Below, in pieces: positions 8,603 to 15,667 of a stretch of DNA of 35,081 nucleotides. The first letter of the stretch is position 1, and each line of letters begins with the position of its first letter. The notes under the pieces are model-generated. The model made no database searches, had not been told where the DNA came from, and was given only the letters and a program-made list of their open reading frames with translations. The position numbers and the translations under genes are program-made. The stretch covers positions 1-35,081 of the forward strand of contig NZ_CAKUBT010000018.1 of assembly GCF_934643285.1 (NCBI RefSeq), written 5' to 3'. The DNA comes from an uncultured Ellagibacter sp. (GTDB lineage Bacteria; Actinomycetota; Coriobacteriia; Coriobacteriales; Eggerthellaceae).

Positions 8603-9904
8603 ATGACTGCACCAACCAAGAAACAAGGAAAGATTCATTACGCGTGGATCATCATGATTGCCTGCTGCTTTTTGCAGGCAGGCCAGCTCGGCATCATCCA
8701 AAACCTCTCCGGCGTGTTCCTACAGCCTGTCTCCGACTCAATCGGCTGCGGACGTGGTGACCTGGCTCTCTACATGACTATCCAGGCGTGGGCCACCGCC
8801 TTCATGATGCCGATAGTCGGTCGCTGGCTGCCAACCAAGAACATCAACGTCCTCATGACTGTGGCGGCAATCCTGGACGGCGGCGGCTTCATGCTGATGT
8901 CGCAGTTCACCGAACCCTGGCAGTGGTGGCTCGACGCCGTCGTCATCGGCATCGGCAGCTCCTTTCTGTTCTTCGCTCCTCTGCCCATGCTTATCAACAA
9001 CTGGTTCAAGAAGAAGAACGGCTTGGTAATGGGCATCTCCACCGCGTTCTCTGGCGTCGGTGCCGCCATTTTCACCCCGATTCTAGCCAACCTCATCGTG
9101 ACCGTTGGCTGGCAGTCCTCCTATATGATTGCCGGCGGCGCCTCCTTGATCCTCACCGTTCCCTTCACTGCCTTCATCCTCAAGTTCAAGCCCTCCGACA
9201 TCGGCATGACTCCGTATGGCGCAGAAGAGGGTGAGACCGTCGAGTCCGCCAAGGCCGGCATGAATGTTGGTATCTCCGCCAAGCGCGCTTGGGTAACTGG
9301 TCTTGTTGCTCTCATCTTCCTCACCGGCGGCGTCATGTCCTTGACCACTTCCTTCACCCAGCACATGACCGGCTTTGGCGCATGGCTTGGCATGTCCGCC
9401 ACCGCCCTTGGCCTGCTCGGCTCCGCCAACATGGTCGGCAACCTCGTCGGCAAGCTCGTCCTCGGCCCGCTGAACGACATCATCGGCACCAAGAAGACCT
9501 TGATCGTCGGCTACATCGTTGTTGCCATCGGCCTGGTCATGGTCATCTTCAACGGCGGTAATACGACCATCCTGTTCATCGGCGCCCTGTTCTACGGTGT
9601 GGCGTTCTCCATCCAGACGGTTATGCTCCCGCTCGTTTGCACCAAGATGTTCGGTCCCAAGGACTTTCCCAAGTTGTTCTCCTACGCAACCATGGGCAAC
9701 GCGCTTGTCGGTTCCATGGGCATCGCGATCAACGGCGCGATCTTCGACGCCGCTGGAAGCTACTACCCGGCGCTGGTCTTCGTCTCCGCTTGTGGCATCG
9801 TCGCTTTCTTGATGCTGATGTTCGGTATGTGGCGCGCCCACAAGGTCGGCTTCGACAAGGAAGAAGCACCTGCAGCACCTGCCGCAGCTGCCGCAAAGGC
9901 CTAA
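8603..9904 (+). CDS. MFS transporter, oxalate/formate antiporter (OFA)-like
   Basis: This 433-residue inner-membrane protein has about 12 hydrophobic segments and a short Ala/Pro-rich cytoplasmic tail (APAAPAAAAAKA). The start of the first helix (HYAWIIMIACCFLQAG) and the LP-INNWFKKKNGLVMGI loop after helix 4 resemble OFA-family carriers, which move small organic anions. It presumably imports the substrate of the GRE pathway or exports its acid product. Two starts are possible: GTG at 8594 and ATG at 8603. I prefer ATG because AAGGGA overlaps the preceding stop codon and lies about ten bases from it. The gap to the aldehyde dehydrogenase is 14 bases, so the two are co-transcribed. Confidence 0.9.
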   Translation: MTAPTKKQGKIHYAWIIMIACCFLQAGQLGIIQNLSGVFLQPVSDSIGCGRGDLALYMTIQAWATAFMMPIVGRWLPTKNINVLMTVAAILDGGGFMLMSQFTEPWQWWLDAVVIGIGSSFLFFAPLPMLINNWFKKKNGLVMGISTAFSGVGAAIFTPILANLIVTVGWQSSYMIAGGASLILTVPFTAFILKFKPSDIGMTPYGAEEGETVESAKAGMNVGISAKRAWVTGLVALIFLTGGVMSLTTSFTQHMTGFGAWLGMSATALGLLGSANMVGNLVGKLVLGPLNDIIGTKKTLIVGYIVVAIGLVMVIFNGGNTTILFIGALFYGVAFSIQTVMLPLVCTKMFGPKDFPKLFSYATMGNALVGSMGIAINGAIFDAAGSYYPALVFVSACGIVAFLMLMFGMWRAHKVGFDKEEAPAAPAAAAAKA

Positions 9905-9923
9905 CCGCTGAGTTGTCCTGACA

Positions 9924-9953
9924 GGGGAGGGGCCATGAGGTCCCTCCCCGTTT
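9924..9953 (+). terminator. GC-rich hairpin between MFS gene and GRE 2 (partial terminator or mRNA-stability element)
   Basis: An 11-bp stem with one G-U pair (9924-9934 with 9939-9949) closes an ATGA loop and is followed only by GTTTC. The weak T-run suggests partial termination or a processing/stability hairpin that would lower or separate GRE 2 expression relative to the upstream genes. Confidence 0.55.
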
Positions 9954-9974
9954 CAAGCAGAAAGGAGTGTCGCT

Positions 9975-12407
9975 ATGTACGAGTTCTCGCCTCTGTCGCC
10001 GCGTGTGGAGAGGGTGCGCGCCAAGTATCGCGACACCGTGCCGTACCTTGATATCAACCGCTACCGCCTGGTGACGGAGTTCTATATGGCCAACCGCAAC
10101 GTCGAGGGTAGCTTGAAGAGGGCCCTTAACTTCCGCAACCTGTGCGAGAAGATGCCCATCTTCGTGTGTGACGACGAGCTCATCATCGGCAGCTACACCG
10201 CGACGTTCAAGGGCTCGGCGCTGTACCCCGAGTATGGCATCCGTTGGCTTGTCCCGGAGCTCGAGGACGGCTCGATCGCTGCCCGCGACGCCGACCCGTA
10301 CCAGTACCGCGAGGAAGACCGCGCCTACATCCTCGAGACTGCGCCGTTTTGGGATGAGGAGGGCCTCTGTTCGAAGGTGAATCCTTACATCCCTGAGTCC
10401 TACAAGTCAATTGCCAACAGCTGTGTCGTTAACTTCACGGCGCAGGATATCTGTCCGCAGCCGGTCGGGCATTTCGCACCCAACTACAAGCGCGCTCTCG
10501 AGCGCGGCTTCGCATCGGTCAAAAACGAGGCCGACGCCAAGATCGCCCAGCTCGAGGCAGAGGGCATCCCCGGTGATCAGGCCGAGTCCTACAACTTCTA
10601 CCGCTCCGTTTCCATCGTCTGCGAGGGCATGATCACCTTTGCCAAGCGCTATGCCGATGGCTGCGCTCAGATGGCCAAGGAGACCGCCGATGTCGCGCGC
10701 AAAGCCGAGCTCGAGCGTATCTCCGCGACTATGGCGTGGATTGCGGATAATCCCCCGCGCGACTTCCGCGAGGCGATCCAGATGCTGTGGTTTTATCAGA
10801 TGTGCGTGCTTATGGACGCCAACATGCATGGGACGAGCATCGGCCGCCTCGACCAGATCCTGGGGCCCTACGTGCAAAAGGACCTGGACGAGGGCGCTAT
10901 CACCTGGGAGCAGGCCCAAGAGCTCGTCGACCTCTACTACCTCAAGGTCGCCGAGTGCAACAAGGCCTGGGCGCTGCGCACCGTGTACTCTGCGCCGGGC
11001 TACACCTCTGGCCAGCTCATCACCCTTGGTGGCATCGACGCGGACGGCAACGACGCCACCAACCCCATCACCTACATGGGCCTCGAGGCCATGGGTCGCA
11101 TGAGGATGCACAGCCCCACGCAGGGCCTGCGCGTGCATCCGGGTACCCCGCAGAAGCTGTGGGAGTGCGCCATCGCCGTCAACCGGATCAACGGCGGCGT
11201 TCCCAGCTGGTTCAACGACCAGGTCATCATGAAGGCGCTCAAGAAGCGCGGCATCGCGGATGAGGATCTGTGGAACTACTGCCTCATCGGTTGTGTCGAG
11301 CCCTCTATCGGCGGTGCCGAATGGCCTGCCTGCGGCGGTCTGGGCATCAGCTCGTATGTCAACTTCGCCAACATCCTGCAGTTTGCCATCAATGCCGGCA
11401 AGTCCTACCGCATCGGCCCCGGTCCCTTGGTCGATTTGGAGACCAAGTTCGGGCCGAGTGAGAAGCGTCTATACGAGATGGAGAGCATGGACGAGATCCT
11501 CGCGGCATACGAGGGCGAGCTCAAGTACTGGGTCAACTGGTACGTTGCCATCAACAACGTGTACGAGACCGTCGGGCGCAGGGTCATGCCGCAGCCCGTT
11601 GTGTCCGCCATGATGTGCGGGTGCATGGAGAGCGGCCGCGACGTGGTCGACGGCGGCGCCAAGTACAACTCCACCGGCGTCTCTGGCATCGGCTTGGGCA
11701 ACGTGGTGGAAAGCCTCAACGTCATCGACAAGCTGTGCTTTAAGGACAAGAGTGTGAGCACGCGCGAGCTCTACGACGCGCTCATCGCCAACTGGGAGGG
11801 CTACGAGGAGCTACGCGAGAAGATCGCCGGCGACGTAGTGCACTACGGCAACAACGACCCCGAGGCTGACAAGTACTGCCGCTTCGTGGCCGAGTCTTTT
11901 GCCGATTACGTGAACTCCCGCGTTGGCATGCGTGGCAACCACTATGCTGCGGGCTTGTATCCTGTGACGATGAACGTGACCTTTGGCAAGTTCACGGCCG
12001 CGACGCCCGATGGGCGCCGCAAAGGCGAGCCGCTGTCCGACGGTATCTCCGCTGTGCAGGGCTACGACGTCAACGGGCCGACGGCGATTTTGGGCTCCGT
12101 GAGTAACTTCGACACGAGCAAGTACTCCAACGGCTTGTTGCTCAACATGAAGTTCCACCCGTCTGCGATCAGCGACGATGCGGGTGTGGCAAAGCTGGCG
12201 TCGCTCATGCAGACCTACTTCTTCAACATGGACGGTATGGAGATGCAGCTGAACATCGTGTCCGCTGATACGCTGCGCGATGCCCAGAAGCACCCAGAGA
12301 ACTACAAGGACCTCGTGGTTCGCATCGCCGGGTTTTCCGCTTATTTCACTGAGGTCTACAAGGCCGCACAGGACGATCTGATTCGCAGGACCGAATTGAG
12401 CTTGTAA
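9975..12407 (+). CDS. Glycyl radical enzyme 2 (predicted lyase/dehydratase, substrate unknown)
   Basis: This 810-residue paralogue of GRE 1 begins with the same MYEFSP and has the same size and domain order. The radical glycine is Gly786 in RIAGFSAYF, 25 residues from the end. The thiyl cysteine is Cys440 in GCVEP with Glu442, the classical eliminase-type motif, unlike GCQE in GRE 1. GGAKYN is conserved. By eye the two differ strongly in the stretch before the cysteine and in the 330-360 region that lines the GRE pocket, so they probably act on different substrates or successive intermediates. AAAGGAG lies seven bases before the ATG. There is no dedicated activase, and it probably shares the one at 3468-4403. 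Its distance from the MFS gene (70 bases, with a hairpin) allows separate dosing. Confidence 0.92.
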   Translation: MYEFSPLSPRVERVRAKYRDTVPYLDINRYRLVTEFYMANRNVEGSLKRALNFRNLCEKMPIFVCDDELIIGSYTATFKGSALYPEYGIRWLVPELEDGSIAARDADPYQYREEDRAYILETAPFWDEEGLCSKVNPYIPESYKSIANSCVVNFTAQDICPQPVGHFAPNYKRALERGFASVKNEADAKIAQLEAEGIPGDQAESYNFYRSVSIVCEGMITFAKRYADGCAQMAKETADVARKAELERISATMAWIADNPPRDFREAIQMLWFYQMCVLMDANMHGTSIGRLDQILGPYVQKDLDEGAITWEQAQELVDLYYLKVAECNKAWALRTVYSAPGYTSGQLITLGGIDADGNDATNPITYMGLEAMGRMRMHSPTQGLRVHPGTPQKLWECAIAVNRINGGVPSWFNDQVIMKALKKRGIADEDLWNYCLIGCVEPSIGGAEWPACGGLGISSYVNFANILQFAINAGKSYRIGPGPLVDLETKFGPSEKRLYEMESMDEILAAYEGELKYWVNWYVAINNVYETVGRRVMPQPVVSAMMCGCMESGRDVVDGGAKYNSTGVSGIGLGNVVESLNVIDKLCFKDKSVSTRELYDALIANWEGYEELREKIAGDVVHYGNNDPEADKYCRFVAESFADYVNSRVGMRGNHYAAGLYPVTMNVTFGKFTAATPDGRRKGEPLSDGISAVQGYDVNGPTAILGSVSNFDTSKYSNGLLLNMKFHPSAISDDAGVAKLASLMQTYFFNMDGMEMQLNIVSADTLRDAQKHPENYKDLVVRIAGFSAYFTEVYKAAQDDLIRRTELSL

Positions 12408-12486
12408 GTGCTGAGTTTTGGCTCGGTCCTGATGATAGCGACCCTCTTGGGGAGCGGGACATCGCCTATATAATTGCCGGCTCTTA

Positions 12487-13239
12487 TTAAGCTCGGGCAA
12501 AGGTGAGGCAGTGCACGTTGCGCCCGCCTGCTTCCCGTATCGCGTCGCACGCGGCGAACAGCGTGGCGCCTGTCGTGCACACGTCGTCGATGAGCAGGAT
12601 GCTTTCCGGCGCGCTCGCGCCTGGTAGCGCGGAAACGGCATGCGCCATGTTCCCCATGCGCGCGCGACGCGAGAGTGCGCGCTGGTCGTGGGCGCGCGGC
12701 GGGGAAAGCAAGGGAATGACGGGTCGCCCGATTACGAACGCCACTTCCTGCGCGAGCAACTCCGCGTGGTCGAACCCGCGGCGCGCCCTGGCCTTGCGCG
12801 AGGCGGGGACGAACGTGACCCCTGCCACCTCGCTTGCGATTTCGGGGGAGAGGTAGAGAGCCATGTAGCGCGCCATCTCCGTTGCAAGTCGTTGCTCGCC
12901 TCCGTCCTTGTAGACGACGGCAATGCGGCGCGAGCTTTCAGTGAGCTCGAAGGGGCTCGCGAGGCTCGAGAACGCCACGGCTTCGCGTCCCGTTGCGGCA
13001 AGCATTACGGGGTTGCACTCGGTGCACTGCGTATGCCCCCAGGGGGCGCCGCAGATGGGGCACGCGCGCCACAGGTCGATGAAGGGGAGCTCGCTTCTGC
13101 AGCGTTCGCACAAAAGCTCGCCGGGCTCGTCGCAGATGGCGCAGCGGGTGGGCCAAAGCGTTTCCGCGACAGCCTGCGCCGCCGCCTCGGCGTAGAGGCG
13201 CGCGGTGTCGGCGAGGGTGGTTGTCGCGAAGGCTGTCAT
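12487..13239 (-). CDS. comF: ComF family phosphoribosyltransferase-like protein
   Basis: This 250-residue protein has the ComF arrangement. An N-terminal four-cysteine zinc-binding segment (C33, C36, C44, C47) is followed by a second CxxC pair. The C-terminus has the phosphoribosyl-diphosphate loop ILLIDDVCTTGATL. ComF proteins support DNA uptake or recombination in competent bacteria, but homologues are widespread in non-competent species and their reaction is unproven. The gene is monocistronic and convergent with GRE 2. The upstream ribosome-binding site is weak, so the start is less certain than the identity. Confidence 0.88.
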   Translation of the reverse strand: MTAFATTTLADTARLYAEAAAQAVAETLWPTRCAICDEPGELLCERCRSELPFIDLWRACPICGAPWGHTQCTECNPVMLAATGREAVAFSSLASPFELTESSRRIAVVYKDGGEQRLATEMARYMALYLSPEIASEVAGVTFVPASRKARARRGFDHAELLAQEVAFVIGRPVIPLLSPPRAHDQRALSRRARMGNMAHAVSALPGASAPESILLIDDVCTTGATLFAACDAIREAGGRNVHCLTFARA

Positions 13240-14231
13240 GATGCGAAGTGTAGCGAGCGATCCTGACAGATGACGTGCACGAGCCTTGCCGAAACGCGGC
13301 GCGACGGGAACATTCTTCAGGCGCGCTTTCCAAGCCTTTTAAGGAATCTCATGGCAGTATTGCCAAGCTTCTGCGGGATTTCCCAGCAGCATTTCGCCGG
13401 GCGAGAGCATATTCCGCCTTCCGTTCGATCCTGCAACTCGCAAAAACCTTGCAAGAACCTGGCAGGTGCAAACAGGCGGAAAGCCCGACGCGCAAAACCC
13501 CTGGTGAGAAACGGAGGCTGGTTAAGTGATCGCAGGGAAACCTCGAGTTCGGACAGGGTTGCGTTCAGACAGGCTTGCTGACTCCCGCGCGTGCAGAAAT
13601 AAACTCCCAACCTGCCAGATAATTGGCAGTTTTCATCAAATTGAAGAGCCGAACAAGGAGGGAAAGCGCGCGCGTCCCATGACGCATCCTGCTGACCTGG
13701 CGATTCGCTTCGGCGCAAAACGAGAGCGACCAGCAAAGCGAGCGCAAGCACTCTCTGCGTGATGAAAACCTCCCGATTTCTGGCAGGTCTCTTCTAGTTT
13801 TTAGCAGGGTCGGAAGGTCTTTTATCCTGTATTCGTTCCTTGCGGCAAAATCCTCTTGGTTCCGAAGATTTCCTCTATCCCTTCTTTCCCGCTTCCATGT
13901 GGAATGATGTGTGTGCTTCAATTCGTCGTTGCCGTTCTGCTACACTGAAACGTGCTTCTTTCGGGTCTGTAGTTGCGGAAACGCCCCGAGCGTTTCTCAG
14001 TCCAAGGCAGACGCGGTCAAAAGGATCCACGTAAGTTGCGCGTTTTGCGCGCAGCGAGCATGGCGCGTCCTAGAGGTAAGTCGCACCGCCCGATCCCATT
14101 TTTCGTGCGGCACAAGGCCGCCGCGGGCGAGAGGTACCACGGGTGCAAGCTCACGTCCCAGTGCGCGAGTGTGGGGGCAAAGACTAGGTCAGCCGAAAGA
14201 AGCGCATGAAAAGGAACAGACGGAGGTTACG
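13240..14231. other. Long intergenic stretch without a recognisable gene
   Basis: Nearly 1 kb between comF and the lipoprotein gene. Frames are open on both strands but none shows recognisable protein features, a good ribosome-binding site or codon use like the neighbours, and the base composition looks less GC-rich. It holds several TGGCAG/CTGCCA words (for example CTGCCA-N6-TGGCAG at 13613-13630, CTGGCAGG at 13458-13465 and CTGGCAGG at 13780-13787). No tRNA, tmRNA, SRP or RNase P signature was found. It may contain a decayed gene or an unrecognised RNA. Confidence 0.5.
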
Positions 14232-15221
14232 GTGACGAAGCGTTTTCGGAAAGCTATCCTTTGCGTGGCGATCGGTTGCGCCATGGCTCTTGCGTTCGCA
14301 ATGACGGGCTGCTCGACCGATTCCACTTACGAGCCCGAGACGAAGACCCCTCAGGTTCAATCGCCGACCATTAAGGAAGCTGGCGTTTTGCGCGTCGGCG
14401 TGAACACGGGCCGCGCCCCGCTCGCAGGCATGTCGGGCAACAAGATCGTCGGCATCGACGTCGACGTGGCGGCCGCCATCGCGGACAGTCTCGGCCTGAA
14501 GCTCTCCATCGTCGACACGGGCAGCGATCCCGAAGGTGCGCTCAAGGACGGGTCGGTCGACATCGTGCTCGGCATCGATAAGTCCTCGACCGATGGCTCG
14601 TTCTGGAAATCCGATTCCTACCTGCCCACGGGCATCGCGCTGTTCGCCATGTCGGAGAACGCCGCCGTCCCGACTGCGACGACCGGCGCCAAGTTCGCTG
14701 CGCAGGTTTCCTCCACGAGCGCTTGGGCCGTCATGAACGAGTTCGGCGACACGTCGCTCACCTCCACCTCCAGCCCGAAAGAGGCGTTTGCGGCTTTGAG
14801 CTCGGGGCAGGTGCAATACGTTGCCGCCGACGCGGTCATCGGCAAGTACTATGCGAACGGGTCGAACATCAACGCGAGCATCATCGCGCTTATGCAGCAG
14901 CCGAGCGGTTATTGTGTCGGTGTACTCGATAGCAACTCGGACTTGAAGACCGCCATCGCCAACGCCGTGAGCTCTCTGAACTCCAGCGGTGTCATGGGCG
15001 TTATCCAGTCGAAGTGGCTGGGCGGTAGCATGGACCTCTCGTCGGTGAAGCTCACCGCTGGGGCGACATCGGGCGCGAAGGCGAAATCGGATTCGACGAC
15101 GAACGGCACGACCTCGACCGACGCGGTGTCTGCTGATGCAGGCGCGCAGAGTGCCACTTCGACCGACACGACGGCGGGCGGTGCCTCTACGGCTGGCTCG
15201 AACGCCGTGAAGGCTTCGTAA
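14232..15221 (+). CDS. Solute-binding lipoprotein, amino-acid ABC transporter type (SBP_bac_3)
   Basis: This 329-residue exported lipoprotein has a basic start (VTKRFRK), a hydrophobic core and a lipobox ending AMTGC near residue 27, so it should be anchored outside the membrane. The body begins GVLRVGVNTGRAPLAG and continues with VGIDVDVAAAIADSLGL and DGSVDIVLG, the hallmark of family 3 periplasmic amino-acid-binding domains. A 50-residue Ser/Thr/Ala/Gly-rich tail ends the protein, an unusual low-complexity extension. The GTG at 14232 is chosen because GGAGG lies five bases upstream. No permease or ATPase gene is adjacent, so it either serves a distant transporter or acts as a stand-alone sensor. 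Confidence 0.85.
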   Translation: MTKRFRKAILCVAIGCAMALAFAMTGCSTDSTYEPETKTPQVQSPTIKEAGVLRVGVNTGRAPLAGMSGNKIVGIDVDVAAAIADSLGLKLSIVDTGSDPEGALKDGSVDIVLGIDKSSTDGSFWKSDSYLPTGIALFAMSENAAVPTATTGAKFAAQVSSTSAWAVMNEFGDTSLTSTSSPKEAFAALSSGQVQYVAADAVIGKYYANGSNINASIIALMQQPSGYCVGVLDSNSDLKTAIANAVSSLNSSGVMGVIQSKWLGGSMDLSSVKLTAGATSGAKAKSDSTTNGTTSTDAVSADAGAQSATSTDTTAGGASTAGSNAVKAS

Positions 15222-15292
15222 GCTGTGACACCTCGGGCGGCGGCTTGCCATCGCCCGATCCAAAACTCGCAAGTGAAAATGCTTCATTAGCT

Positions 15293-15322
15293 GAAACGCC
15301 TCCTTTCGGAGGCGTTTCGCAT
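15293..15322 (+). terminator. Intrinsic terminator after the solute-binding lipoprotein
   Basis: A perfect 11-bp stem (15293-15303 with 15308-15318) closes a TTTC loop and is followed by GCATTT. The weak T-run is offset by the strong stem. Confidence 0.8.
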
Positions 15323-15331
15323 TTAGTGCAG

Positions 15332-15526
15332 CGATTTCGGGAGATTCTGGCACAAAAACCGAGGTGTCCCACAAAAAGCATTCCCCAATCGGAGGTGCGT
15401 GCGGCTCAGGAACATGTCTCGACAGGAAAATACCAGGTCGCAGCTCTGCTCACTTCAACTACTTACCTTCGCTCTGGTTCTCTCCGTGGGATACCTCGGT
15501 TTTTGTGCCAGAATCTCTTCAATTCG
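15332..15526. repeat. MITE-like element with long terminal inverted repeats
   Basis: The core arms are 32 bp each (15341-15372 and 15486-15517) and match inverted at 31 of 32 positions. Including weaker outer bases the arms reach about 41 bp (15332-15372 and 15486-15526). They flank about 113 bp with no gene. Size, arm length and position between two convergent genes suit a miniature inverted-repeat transposable element or another dispersed palindromic repeat. No target-site duplication could be identified. Confidence 0.7.
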
Positions 15527-15667
15527 ATGTACTTTTCCGACTCGTAATGCGGTCTCGAATCATGCAGGCGCGGGTTGGGCTGTTCGCGTCTTGCCGCTCG
15601 GGTCACGCGGACGCCCCAGGTGCAGGCGGGCACGGGCGGTTTCGACCCGCACCCGACGAGCAAAGCC

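Noticed and set aside
12467..12474. TATATAAT box between GRE 2 and comF
   Set aside because: The two genes are convergent, so no gene starts downstream on the plus strand, and no -35 is present.
13317..13751. 144-codon minus-strand frame downstream of the lipoprotein promoter region
   Set aside because: Composition and lack of a ribosome-binding site do not support a gene, and no family features are visible.
13973..14209. 78-codon plus-strand frame before the lipoprotein
   Set aside because: Very basic composition, no ribosome-binding site and no recognisable family.
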